DNA of 61,489 bases, from NCBI GenBank assembly GCA_021325365.1, contig JAJPHF010000012.1, forward strand, positions 1 through 61,489, given 5' to 3'. The stretch is from Pseudomonadota bacterium (GTDB lineage Bacteria; Chloroflexota; UBA6077; JAJPHF01). Positions 25,696 to 34,159 of the stretch are shown here, piece by piece. The notes below the pieces were generated by a model. The model worked only from the letters and a program-made list of their open reading frames with translations, searched no databases and had not been told where the DNA came from. Made by a program: the position numbers and the translations under genes. How positions within the stretch are numbered: the first letter of the stretch is position 1; each line of letters starts with the position of its first letter.

Positions 25696-25729
25696 ACCTA
25701 AAGTAGTACCAGCGGTCGCGCGTGTACAT
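25664..25729 (-). CDS. aroF leader peptide with Trp-Tyr-Tyr-Phe
   Basis: A 21-residue peptide, MYTRDRWYYFRCGMRGLRPK followed by Gly, starting at ATG 25729 after AGAGGCGGGA and stopping at TGA 25664-25666. Four consecutive aromatic codons (Trp 25711-25709 to Phe 25702-25700) are exactly what a translation-sensing attenuator for an aromatic amino acid gene needs. It lies between a strong promoter and the terminator. Confidence 0.85.
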   Translation of the reverse strand: MYTRDRWYYFRCGMRGLRPKG

Positions 25730-25759
25730 TCCCGCCTCTGGCGCGCGTTCACGTTGGCC

Positions 25760-25788
25760 GCAGTATAGCCGACCCACCGGCTGGCGTC
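25760..25788 (-). promoter_or_regulatory. sigma-70 promoter of aroF-aroA
   Basis: Read on the minus strand: TTGACG (25783-25788), 17-base spacer, TATACT (25760-25765). Transcription would begin near 25753, giving a leader of about 235 bases before aroF. Confidence 0.85.
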
Positions 25789-25874
25789 AAGGTTTCTCGC
25801 GTTTTTCGCCCCGCCGCGCGGCGGGCGCGGCGGGGCACGGGCCTGCCGTCGTTACACGCCGTCCGCTAATAGTG

Positions 25875-25912
25875 ACAGTGTATTGACACTGTTTTCCGGG
25901 CCTGCCTATACT
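25875..25912 (+). promoter_or_regulatory. sigma-70 promoter with overlapping operator-like inverted repeat
   Basis: TTGACA (25883-25888), 18-base spacer and TATACT (25907-25912). A perfect inverted repeat, ACAGTGT-ATTG-ACACTGT (25875-25892), covers the -35, so a dimeric repressor is likely. It faces the tad genes 290 bases downstream. Confidence 0.75.
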
Positions 25913-25918
25913 GATCTC

Positions 25919-26202
25919 GCGAGGCGCTCGCCGGGACGTGACTCGTGGGCGACCTGATCGGGGTGGCCCCGAATGAGCGTGCGCGATGAGGGCCTTACTC
26001 CCATGAGGCCCCTTGTTCATGAATCGGGCAGTTGGGCGTATATCTGGTTAAGATTCGCCCACTAGATGCCGAGAGCGTGCTAGAAGTGGCGCTCTTGACC
26101 GGTGATAAATTGACCGTCGCCGCGCAAGGGCACGTATAATTCCGAGCGATTGGCCGGGGGCCTCGCGCCAGCCGGATAGCCGGGAGAGGTAGTAACGCAG
26201 CC
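25919..26202 (+). other. untranslated region upstream of cpaB
   Basis: The stretch between the distal promoter and cpaB is less GC-rich than its surroundings. It contains the second promoter (26110-26140) and a 30-codon open frame at 25973-26065 without a good ribosome site. No pilin-like sequence was found. Confidence 0.4.
26110..26140 (+). promoter_or_regulatory. proximal promoter of the tad operon
   Basis: TTGACC (26110-26115), a 19-base spacer and a consensus TATAAT (26135-26140). Transcription would start near 26147, some 56 bases before cpaB. Confidence 0.65.
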
Positions 26203-27072
26203 ATGAATAAGCGGCAAGCGGGGTCCTTGCTAATCGGCGTGGGCGGCCTAATGGCCATCGTCGTGGGCGTGGTCGTGTACCTGCAGCTCAAGAGCGCCGA
26301 CGAGCGGCTGCAGCAGGTGCCGAGCGAGCGGGTAGTGGTCGCCACGCGGGACATTCCGGATCAGGGCCGCATCGAGCTGCGCTCCGTCGACCTCGCTAGC
26401 GTGTCGAAGGAGGCGATGCCCAACCGTCCTATCACCCGCGTCGAGGACGCGGTGGGCAAGTTCGCGCGCCAGCGCATCTACAAGGGCGACATCCTGAACG
26501 CCGACCGAGTCGTCGATCTCAAGACGATCCGCGACGACTTGGCGGCCGGCAAGTCTGTGCCCTCGGTCTCGCTGGTCCTCGACCGCGACCAGGTGATGTT
26601 CGTGCTGCCGGCGCGGCTCCAGGGCAGCTTCGCGGGGCAGGGGGCCAATACCCTGACGGCAGCGGACGCTATAAGGGCTGGCGATTACGTCGATATTTTG
26701 GTTACGACGCTCGAGTTTCCCGACAGCATGACGCCCGAGCAGCGGCAGGCGGCACAGCAGGACCACCTGGCCGACTACCTGCGCACCCGGGTCCTGTTCC
26801 AGAACCTGCGCGTCTACAACGTAGGTGTGTTCCAGTCGCCGGATGCCAAGGGGGACCAGCAGGCCGCGAACCGGCCCGAGGATCGGCTGATCACCTTCAT
26901 CGTCGACCGCGACACGGCGCTGCAGCTCAAATGGCTGAAGGACCTGGTGGCGCTCGGGCAGGCGAACGTGGACTTCGTGCTGCGCTCGCCGAGCAACTCC
27001 GACGTCCAGCCTACGCCGCCGATCACGGTTCAGGACATGCAGCGCCAGTACGGACTCTACGGGCGCCAGTAG
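26203..27072 (+). CDS. cpaB: Tad/Flp pilus assembly protein CpaB (SAF domain)
   Basis: A 289-residue membrane-anchored assembly protein. One N-terminal membrane segment (LLIGVGGLMAIVVGVVVYLQ) is followed by a SAF domain (VVATRDIPDQGRIELRSVDL, VGKFARQRIYKGDILNADRV) and a beta-rich region (IRAGDYVDILVTTLEFPDS). CpaB/RcpC helps assemble or modify Flp pili outside the membrane. The ATG at 26203 follows GGGAGAGGTAGTAACGCAGCC. It heads a tight operon, cpaB-cpaE-cpaF-tadB-tadC. No flp pilin, prepilin peptidase or secretin gene is in the window. Confidence 0.92.
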   Translation: MNKRQAGSLLIGVGGLMAIVVGVVVYLQLKSADERLQQVPSERVVVATRDIPDQGRIELRSVDLASVSKEAMPNRPITRVEDAVGKFARQRIYKGDILNADRVVDLKTIRDDLAAGKSVPSVSLVLDRDQVMFVLPARLQGSFAGQGANTLTAADAIRAGDYVDILVTTLEFPDSMTPEQRQAAQQDHLADYLRTRVLFQNLRVYNVGVFQSPDAKGDQQAANRPEDRLITFIVDRDTALQLKWLKDLVALGQANVDFVLRSPSNSDVQPTPPITVQDMQRQYGLYGRQ

Positions 27073-27130
27073 TCGGCGCCACGGCCCCGGCCGCGCCGGG
27101 GCGTGGCATACCCGCCAGTTGTGAGGAAAC

Positions 27131-28405
27131 GTGGCCGGCAAGATCCGTGTTCTCGTCGTGGACGACTTCGCCGAAGCGCGCGCCAGCGTGGCCAAGCTGC
27201 TCCAATTCGAGGACGACGTCGAGATGGTAGGGGGCGCCGAGGACGGCCCCAGCGCCATCGAGCGGGCGAAGGAGCTGCAGCCGGACATCGTCCTCATGGA
27301 CATCAACATGCCGGGGATGGACGGCATCCGCGCCACGGAGGCGATTTCCAGCGAAGTCCCCGTCTCCCAGGTCATCATGATGTCCGTGCAGGGGGAGACC
27401 GATTACCTGCGCCGCGCCATGCTGGCCGGCGCGCGCGACTTCTTGGTGAAGCCCTTCGGCGCCGACGAGCTGGCGAACACCATCCGCCGCGTCTACGAGC
27501 TGGACACCGATCGCCGCGCCCGCATCGCTGCCCTCAGCCGCCTCCCCGGCCGCGAGAGCCCGGTCCGCAAAGGGCGCATCATCACGATGTTCAGCCCGAA
27601 GGGCGGTGTGGGACGTACCGTCATCGGCGTCAATCTGGCGGTGGCGCTACGCGTGCTGACGGGCGCCCGGGTGGCGCTGGCCGATTGCAACCTGCAGTTC
27701 GGCGATATCGGCATCATGCTGAACCTGGCCGGCAACAAGACCATTCAAGATCTCCTCCACCGCGAGTCGGACGAGATGGGGCCCGAGGTGCTGGACAGCG
27801 TGATGGTCACGCACAGCTCGGGCGTGCGCGTCCTGCTCGCGCCGCCGCGGCCGGAGGTCGCCGAGCTGTTCACCGCCGACCACATGAAGGCCGTGCTCCA
27901 GGCGCTCCAGCGCGATTTCGACTACATCGTCGTCGACACCTGGACGACGTTCCAGGACCTGATGCTCACGGTGTTCGACTTGGCCGACCGCATCGTGCTG
28001 CTCACCACCTTGGACATTCCGGCGGTCAAGAACATCCGCATGTTCCTGGAGGTCTGCGAGGCGCTAGGGTACAGCCACGACAAGGTGAACCTGGTGCTCA
28101 ACCGGTCCGATAGCACGGGGGGGATCAACGTCGAGGACATCGAGGACAGCCTCCGACACAAGGTCGCCGCGCGCCTGGTGAGCGCGGGGCCGCTCGTGAC
28201 TGCGTCGATCAACAGCGGCGTGCCCTTCGTGGTCAGCCAGCCGGAAGCGCAAATCTCGCGCAACGTGTTCCAAGTCGCGCGCGATCTCCTGACGGAAGCC
28301 GATCTGGAACGGCTCGACGGCGCGGACCGCACGGGCGACGTCGTCCCGCGCGCCGGTTTCGGGCTTAGCCGGCTGCGGCTCTTTCCGCGGCGAGGAGCTG
28401 AGTAA
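27131..28405 (+). CDS. cpaE: CpaE/TadZ: receiver domain fused to a ParA-like ATPase
   Basis: A 424-residue localisation factor for Tad pili. Residues 1-125 are a CheY-like receiver that keeps the acidic pair VVDDFAE and the phosphate acceptor Asp57 (VLMDINMPGMDG), so it could be phosphorylated, unlike many degenerate TadZ receivers. Residues about 150-400 form a MinD/ParA-type ATPase with a deviant Walker A (FSPKGGVGRTVIGVNLAVAL) and VVDTWTTFQDL as Walker B. It begins with GTG at 27131. The stop codon directly abuts the cpaF ATG. Confidence 0.9.
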   Translation: MAGKIRVLVVDDFAEARASVAKLLQFEDDVEMVGGAEDGPSAIERAKELQPDIVLMDINMPGMDGIRATEAISSEVPVSQVIMMSVQGETDYLRRAMLAGARDFLVKPFGADELANTIRRVYELDTDRRARIAALSRLPGRESPVRKGRIITMFSPKGGVGRTVIGVNLAVALRVLTGARVALADCNLQFGDIGIMLNLAGNKTIQDLLHRESDEMGPEVLDSVMVTHSSGVRVLLAPPRPEVAELFTADHMKAVLQALQRDFDYIVVDTWTTFQDLMLTVFDLADRIVLLTTLDIPAVKNIRMFLEVCEALGYSHDKVNLVLNRSDSTGGINVEDIEDSLRHKVAARLVSAGPLVTASINSGVPFVVSQPEAQISRNVFQVARDLLTEADLERLDGADRTGDVVPRAGFGLSRLRLFPRRGAE

Positions 28406-29889
28406 ATGGGGTTGCTACGACGCATTGAAGGGGCGGGCATCGCCCCGGCCCCAACCATGCCCGCTCCAGCGGATAGTCCGGCGTCGGCGCCGGCCGGCCT
28501 GCCGCCCCTACCGAACAACGGCGGCCCGGCGCCCGTGCTCACGCCGCCGCCTGGCGTTGCGCCGCCGGAGGCGCCGCGCCGCATGGGGCTGGGCGGCGCC
28601 GTCAGTACCAGCGCTCGCACGGCCAGTATCTCGCGGGAGCTGAAGGCCCGCGTGAAGAACCGCCTGATCGCCGAGCTCGACCCCGACATGGACCTGTCGA
28701 AGACCGCCGAGGTGCGGCAGCGCATCAAGACGCTGTTCGACGCCGTGGTCGAGGGCGAGAACATCGTGCTGACGCGCGTCGAGCGCGAGCGGCTGTTCGA
28801 AGAGGTCACGGCCGACATCATCGGCTTCGGCCCCATCGAGCCGCTGCTGCAGGACCCGACGATCAGCGAAGTGATGGTAAACGGGCCGAACCAGATCTAC
28901 GTCGAGCAGAAGGGCAAGCTTCACCTGGCGGAGGTCGCCTTCGACGACGACGACCACGTGCGCCGGATCATCGACCGCATCGTCTCTCCGCTGGGCCGCC
29001 ACGTGGACGAGTCGTCGCCGCTGTGCGATGCCCGCCTGCCCGACGGCTCGCGCGTGAACATCGTCATCCCGCCGGTCTCGCTGGTCGGGCCGACCATCAC
29101 CATCCGAAAGTTCTCGAAGACGCCGCTGGGGATCGACGACCTGATCCGCTTCGGCAGCATGACGCCCGAGATCGCGGAGTTCTTGCGCGCCTGCGTGGTG
29201 GCGCGGCTGAACATCGTCGTGTCGGGCGGCACCGGCTCGGGGAAGACGACCCTGCTGAACGTGCTCTCCTCCTTCATCCCCGACGACGAGCGAATCATCA
29301 CGGTCGAGGACGCGGCCGAGCTGCAGCTGCGCCAGGAGCACGTCGTGCGCCTGGAGGCGCGGCCGGCGAACATCGAGGCAAGGGCGCCATCACGATCCGC
29401 GACCTGGTCATCAACTGCCTGCGCATGCGGCCCGAGCGCATTGTTGTCGGTGAGTGCCGCGGGCGCGAGGCGCTGGACATGCTCCAGGCCATGAACACCG
29501 GCCACGACGGATCGCTGACCACCGGCCACGCCAACAGTCCGCGCGACATGCTCTCCCGTCTGGAGACGATGGTGCTGATGGCCGGCATGGACCTGCCCGT
29601 GCGCGCCATCCGCGAGCAGATCGCCTCCGCGGTCGACCTGATCGTCCAGCAATCGCGGCTGCGGGATGGCTCGCGCAAGATCACGGCGATCACCGAAGTG
29701 CAGGGCATGGAAGGCGACGTGGTCGTCCTGCAAGACGTCTTCCAATTCGAGCAGGAGGCCTTCGAGGGCGGCAAGGTGATCGGCCGCATCAAGCCCACCG
29801 GCGTCCGGCCGAAGTTCATGCCGAAGCTGGAGGACGCGGGCATTCGGCTGCCGCCGACGATCTTCGGACTGTCGGACCGATTCTTCTAG
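28406..29889 (+). pseudogene. cpaF: CpaF/TadA secretion ATPase with a one-base frameshift
   Basis: The ATPase that powers Tad pilus export. Frame 28406 on carries a Pro-rich N-terminal tail (residues 1-63), the N-domain ([20 protein letters not shown]) and Walker A ([16 protein letters not shown]). At about 29377 the frame is lost. The next frame resumes at once with [20 protein letters not shown], Walker B and [19 protein letters not shown], to the stop at 29889. Adding one G in ATCGAGGCAAGGGC (making GAG-GGC-AAG) restores a continuous 494-residue protein. Everything else is intact and the downstream genes are in order, so a sequencing or assembly error, or a very recent mutation, is likelier than decay. 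Confidence 0.9.
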
Positions 29890-29994
29890 GAACGGCGGGC
29901 GGCCGGCGGCCGGCTCCCAGGCCCCGCCCGAGGCGCGCGTTGGCGGCGCTGGCTCGCGGGCGGGGGACAGCGCCAGCCACGAGCGAGGTGTGAC

Positions 29995-30969
29995 ATGCCA
30001 GTACTGCTGGCGGGCGGAATGGGCCTGGCGCTCGTGCTCATCTTCGTCGGCGTGGACCGCGTGCTGCGGACCGACGATCCCGCGTTCGAGCACCGGCTGC
30101 GCCGCTACGCGCTGCGCCAGAGCGGCGCCGAAACCGTGTCTGACCAGCGCGGCTCGGCGATGACCGCGGCGATGAGCGATCGGGTGGGTCGCGCCATCGC
30201 CGGCCGCTCCTTCGCGGCCAGCCTCCAGGCCGACCTGGCGCGGGCCGATCTCAAGCTCACCGCCGCCGAATTCCTGGTGCTGCAAGGCGTCGTCACGCTC
30301 GTCTTCATCACCGTGGGCTATACGCTAATCGCGGTCCTCTTCGGCCAGAACATCCTGGCCATCCCCATCTTCGGCATCATCGGCTTCATCTTGCCGAAGC
30401 TGTGGGTGGGCCGCCGGCAGTCCGGGCGGCTCCGTGCCTTCAACGACCAGCTCGCCGACACCATCGTGCTGATGAGCAACTCCCTGCGCTCCGGCATGAG
30501 CCTCCTGCAGGCGATGGACATGGTCGCGCGCGAGGGCAACCCACCCATTTCCGAGGAGTTCGGCCGCGTGACCCGCGAGATCGGGCTCGGGCTCTCGCCG
30601 CAGGACGCGCTGCTCCACCTCGTGCGGCGCATGAAGAGCGAGGACCTGGACTTGATGGTCACGGCGATCAACGTGCAGCACGAGGTCGGCGGCAATCTGG
30701 CCCGCATCCTGAACACGATTGCCGAGACGATCCGCGAGCGCGTGAAGCTGAAGGGCGAGATCAACACTATCACCAGCCAGCAGCGCATGTCGGGCTACAT
30801 CCTGGCGCTGCTGCCCGTCTTCGTGGGCGGGTTCCTGTTCCTGGCCAGCCCGCAGTACATGCGGCCGATGTTCTCCGGCTTCCCGTACCTGTTCCTGCCG
30901 ATCGCCGGCGCGATCAGCATCCTCCTCGGCTTCATGGTGATCAAGCAGATCGTCAATATCGAGGTGTAG
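29995..30969 (+). CDS. tadB: Tad pilus inner-membrane platform protein TadB
   Basis: A 324-residue GspF/TadB-type membrane protein: two N-terminal helices near residues 3-20 and 100-140, a cytoplasmic helical domain (LRAFNDQLADTIVLMSNSLR, SLLQAMDMVAREGNPPISEE, AINVQHEVGGNLARILNTIA), and two C-terminal helices (ILALLPVFVGGFLFLA, PIAGAISILLGFMVIKQIV). It forms the pilus assembly platform with TadC. The ATG at 29995 follows GAGCGAGGTGTGAC, 105 bases after cpaF. Confidence 0.93.
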   Translation: MPVLLAGGMGLALVLIFVGVDRVLRTDDPAFEHRLRRYALRQSGAETVSDQRGSAMTAAMSDRVGRAIAGRSFAASLQADLARADLKLTAAEFLVLQGVVTLVFITVGYTLIAVLFGQNILAIPIFGIIGFILPKLWVGRRQSGRLRAFNDQLADTIVLMSNSLRSGMSLLQAMDMVAREGNPPISEEFGRVTREIGLGLSPQDALLHLVRRMKSEDLDLMVTAINVQHEVGGNLARILNTIAETIRERVKLKGEINTITSQQRMSGYILALLPVFVGGFLFLASPQYMRPMFSGFPYLFLPIAGAISILLGFMVIKQIVNIEV

Positions 30970-30970
30970 T

Positions 30971-31906
30971 TTGGCTATCATCCTCCCGCTGCTGCTGGTT
31001 GGTGCCCTGGGCCTGATCCTCCTTGGGTTCACGGTGCCTCGCATGGGGCGCGACGCCGTGGCGATGCGCCTGTCCCAGTTTGCCGAGCGCCCCCGCTCGC
31101 TCGAAGAGATGGAGCTGGAGCAGCCGTTTAGCGAGCGCGTGCTCCGACCGCTGATTCAGCGCCTCGCCGCGATTGGCGAACGCTTCACGCGCAAGAAGAA
31201 TCAGACACCGCAGCAGCGCGAGAGCGCCAGCGAAAAGACGCGCCGCCGCCTGCTGCTGGCCGGCAGTCCCAACCGTTGGACCGCGTCGGACTGGCTGGGC
31301 GTCAAGATCTTCGGCGCGCTCGCCGGTGCGGGCATCGGCGCGCTACTGATGGCGCTGCTGGGCGCCGACCTGCTGCTGCTCGGCCTGATCGTCGGCGCGG
31401 TGATCGGTTTCGTAGCGCCCGAGCTGTGGCTGAGCCGCAAGATCTCCGTGCGCCAGAAGGCCATCCAGAAGGCGCTGCCGGACGCGCTGGACCTGCTGGT
31501 CATCAGCGTCGAGGCGGGGCTGGGCTTCGACGCCGCGATGGCGCGCGTCGTACAGAAGTCCGACAACCCCCTCAGCAACGAGCTAGCGCGGGTGATGGCC
31601 GAAATGCGGGTGGGCCGCCCCCGGCGCGAGGCGCTGAAGGACATGGTGAACCGCACGCAGGTAAGCGATCTGTCGCAGTTCGTGGCGGCGATCGTGCAGG
31701 CGGAGCAGCTCGGCGTCAGCGTCTCGCAGGTGCTCACCGTCCAGGCCGACCAGATGCGCGTGCTGCGGCGCCAACGCGCGGAGGCCGAGGCGCAGCAAGC
31801 GCCGCTGAAGATGCTGTTCCCGATGCTGATCTTCATCTTTCCCGCGCTCTGCCTCATGATCCTCGGTCCGCTGTGGCCGCAGCTCTCGAACATGCAGCAG
31901 CCGTAG
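30971..31906 (+). CDS. tadC: Tad pilus inner-membrane platform protein TadC
   Basis: A 311-residue partner of TadB with the same GspF layout: an N-terminal helix, a helical pair (VKIFGALAGAGIGALLMALL, LGLIVGAVIGFVAPELWL), the cytoplasmic domain (ALPDALDLLVISVEAGLGFD, LKDMVNRTQVSDLSQFVAAI) and a C-terminal helix (MLFPMLIFIFPALCLMIL). It starts with TTG at 30971, one base after the tadB stop, so translation is coupled. It ends the recognisable tad genes. Confidence 0.93.
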   Translation: MAIILPLLLVGALGLILLGFTVPRMGRDAVAMRLSQFAERPRSLEEMELEQPFSERVLRPLIQRLAAIGERFTRKKNQTPQQRESASEKTRRRLLLAGSPNRWTASDWLGVKIFGALAGAGIGALLMALLGADLLLLGLIVGAVIGFVAPELWLSRKISVRQKAIQKALPDALDLLVISVEAGLGFDAAMARVVQKSDNPLSNELARVMAEMRVGRPRREALKDMVNRTQVSDLSQFVAAIVQAEQLGVSVSQVLTVQADQMRVLRRQRAEAEAQQAPLKMLFPMLIFIFPALCLMILGPLWPQLSNMQQP

Positions 31907-31921
31907 GCGCGGCGGGTCGTC

Positions 31922-32296
31922 GTGCGCACCGTGCGGGTCGTCAACCTGGATAACGGGGCCGAGATCGCCGCGCGCGCGGGCGTGGCGACCAACGTGTGGA
32001 CACGCGGGCGGGGCCTCCTCGGCCGGCGCTCGCTCCCGGAAGGCGAGGGGCTCGTCATCGAGGCCTGCCGCCAGATCCACATGTTCTTCATGGCCTTCGC
32101 CATCGACGTGCTCCACGTCCGGCGCCTGTCGCCCACTGAGGGCGAGGTGACGCGCGTGCTGCGCGGCATCCGGCCGAACCGCATCGGGCCCTGGGTGCGG
32201 CGCTCCGACTACGTGATCGAGCTGCCCGCCGGCACCGCCGCGCGCACCGGCACCGAGCAGGGGCACCACATCGCCCTGCAGCCCGCGGAGTGCTGA
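31922..32296 (+). CDS. DUF192 family protein
   Basis: A 124-residue DUF192 protein: TNVWTRGRGLLGRRSLPEGE, a hydrophobic core strand (IHMFFMAFAIDVLHV) and YVIELPAGTAARTGTEQGH. Members are small beta-barrel proteins, often exported, of unknown function. This one lacks a signal peptide. The GTG at 31922 lies 15 bases after tadC, so it is probably in the tad operon, an association worth noting. Its last codons overlap a heptamer-like repeat arm. Confidence 0.88.
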   Translation: MRTVRVVNLDNGAEIAARAGVATNVWTRGRGLLGRRSLPEGEGLVIEACRQIHMFFMAFAIDVLHVRRLSPTEGEVTRVLRGIRPNRIGPWVRRSDYVIELPAGTAARTGTEQGHHIALQPAEC

Positions 32297-32358
32297 GTGC
32301 GGAGCAAGCCGCGGGCACGAGCCGCGTGCCGCTCCCCGATTCCGGAGTAGGCGCCCAC

Positions 32359-34134
32359 ATGGACACCGTATCGCCGGTCAGCAGCCCCGCCGCGCTCGCT
32401 AGCGACCGCGCCACGGCGACGCCCCCGGCCGACTCAGCACGCAGCACGCAGCACGCAGCACTCATTGCCCCCGCGGAATGGCGTTGGCTCGCGGTGGTCG
32501 GCGCTGTCTTGCTCGCGCTGCTGGCCGTTCCCTACGTCGCATGGCTGCTCCACGGGCCGGCCGACCTCGTCCACGTCGGCAGCTTCTGGTATCCGGGCGA
32601 CTTTCCGGTCTACCTGGCCGCGATGGACCAGGGCGCCCGCTCCGGCTCCTGGCTGATCCACGACCGCTTCACGCCCGAGCCCCACCAGCCGGTCTTCATG
32701 TTCCCCGTCTACGTCGGCATCGGCAAGATCGCCGCCTTGCTCCAGGTCGCGCCGCTGCTCGTCTACTACCTGGGCGAGCTGCTGGGTCGCGTGGCGCTGC
32801 TCGCGGCGCTCTACGTCTTTGCCGCCACGTTCCTGCGGTCCCTGGGCCAGCGGCGGCTGGCGGTGGCGCTGATGGTGATGGGCACCAACCTCGGGCTGTG
32901 GGGAGCGGTGCTGGCACAGCCGCTGTACGCCGGGCAGGGCGACGGCGCCGCCCTGCCGCTGGGCGCGAGTCTGGAGGTGATGACGCTCGGCGTGTTCCTG
33001 GCGCCGCTCCACCTGATGCTCGCCCTCGCCTGCACGGTGCTGGCGATCGCCGCTTTCGCCGTCGCGATCGAGCCGGGCGCGACGTGGCGCCCCTACGCGG
33101 GCCTGGCTGGGGCGGTCCTGGGGCTCGCTCTCGTCCACCCCTTCAACCTGCCAGTGGTCTGCGGCCTGTTCGGGCTGTATACCGCGCTGCGCTGGCTGGC
33201 GACGCGCCGGTGGCCGTGGCGGGCAGTGGCCGCGTCTGCGCTGGCCGGCGCCGTTGCGCTCCCGCTCTTGCTCTACAACTACTACGCCTTCCGCGTCGAA
33301 CCGTTCTGGAGCGTCGTCTATGGCCAGCAGAACACGGTGTCCAGCCCGGAGCCGCTGCGCCTGCTGCTCGACTACGGCCTGGTGCTGTTGCTGGCGCCGT
33401 TCGCCCTGCGCGCCTGGCCGCGGCCGCGAGACCAGCGCCAGTGGCTCGCGCTGCTGACGGGCCTGGTGCTGCTGCTCGCGCTCTACGCGCCCGTCCCGTT
33501 CCAGCGCCGCCTGGCATTCGGCGTGCAGCCGGCGCTCGCGGTGCTGGCCGCGACGGGGCTCGCGTGGTGGGCGGGGCGGCTGGGGCCGCGCGGCCGGCGG
33601 CGGCTCGGACTGGCCGCCGTCGCCCTGGCGCTGCCCACGGCGCTGTTCCTCTACGTAGGCGTGGTGTACTCGGCGGTCGCCAACACGCCGCTCACGGTCT
33701 ACGTGGCGACGCGCGAGGAGTGGCAGGCCGGGGAGTGGCTGGCTGCGCACATGACACCCGACGAGGTGGTCCTCGGCGTGGAGCAGAGCGGCTCCTGGCT
33801 GGCGGCGCTCGTGCCCGGGCGCGTCTGGCTCGGCCACGACGGCATCACCTACGACGTGCCGGGCAAGCGCGCCGTCGTCGAGCAGGTCCTGCACAGCCCG
33901 CCCGAGGATGCCGCCCGCCTCCTCGCCGAGCACGGCGTCAAGTACCTCTTCTACGGTCCCCGCGAGCGCGCCGAAGGCAACATTGGCGAGACGCCCGGCA
34001 GGCTTGAGCCACTGGCAGCGCCGCCGGGCATACACGGATTCAGACTGCTTCCCGCTCTGCGGCGGATCTATCAGCAAGGGGATGTCGAGATCTATTTGGT
34101 AGACCAGACCTGGCTTCCCTTGCCCGACTATTGA
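32359..34134 (+). CDS. large polytopic membrane protein, GT-C-like
   Basis: A 591-residue integral membrane protein with about 11 helices from residue 58 on and a soluble C-terminal domain (about 460-591, EWQAGEWLAAHMTPDEVVLG, HGVKYLFYGPRERAEG). The first periplasmic loop contains YPGDFPVYLAAMDQG, and acidic residues there suit a GT-C glycosyltransferase or YfhO-like enzyme using lipid-linked sugars. This is inference. I chose the ATG at 32359; a GTG at 32290 overlapping the DUF192 stop is possible. The N-terminal tail (residues about 18-35) is encoded by a heptamer repeat (32434-32462), so it may be non-conserved. Confidence 0.75.
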   Translation: MDTVSPVSSPAALASDRATATPPADSARSTQHAALIAPAEWRWLAVVGAVLLALLAVPYVAWLLHGPADLVHVGSFWYPGDFPVYLAAMDQGARSGSWLIHDRFTPEPHQPVFMFPVYVGIGKIAALLQVAPLLVYYLGELLGRVALLAALYVFAATFLRSLGQRRLAVALMVMGTNLGLWGAVLAQPLYAGQGDGAALPLGASLEVMTLGVFLAPLHLMLALACTVLAIAAFAVAIEPGATWRPYAGLAGAVLGLALVHPFNLPVVCGLFGLYTALRWLATRRWPWRAVAASALAGAVALPLLLYNYYAFRVEPFWSVVYGQQNTVSSPEPLRLLLDYGLVLLLAPFALRAWPRPRDQRQWLALLTGLVLLLALYAPVPFQRRLAFGVQPALAVLAATGLAWWAGRLGPRGRRRLGLAAVALALPTALFLYVGVVYSAVANTPLTVYVATREEWQAGEWLAAHMTPDEVVLGVEQSGSWLAALVPGRVWLGHDGITYDVPGKRAVVEQVLHSPPEDAARLLAEHGVKYLFYGPRERAEGNIGETPGRLEPLAAPPGIHGFRLLPALRRIYQQGDVEIYLVDQTWLPLPDY

Positions 34135-34159
34135 CCACTGCCGAGATACAGGACGCCAG

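Noticed and set aside
25603..25790. A T-box riboswitch upstream of aroF
   Set aside because: No T-box sequence or specifier-loop layout is seen, whereas a leader peptide with aromatic codons is plain.
25973..26065. A 30-residue open frame upstream of cpaB (MSVRDEGLTPMRPLVHESGS...)
   Set aside because: No ribosome site and no pilin or leader-peptide pattern; probably chance, though it lies in a likely transcript.
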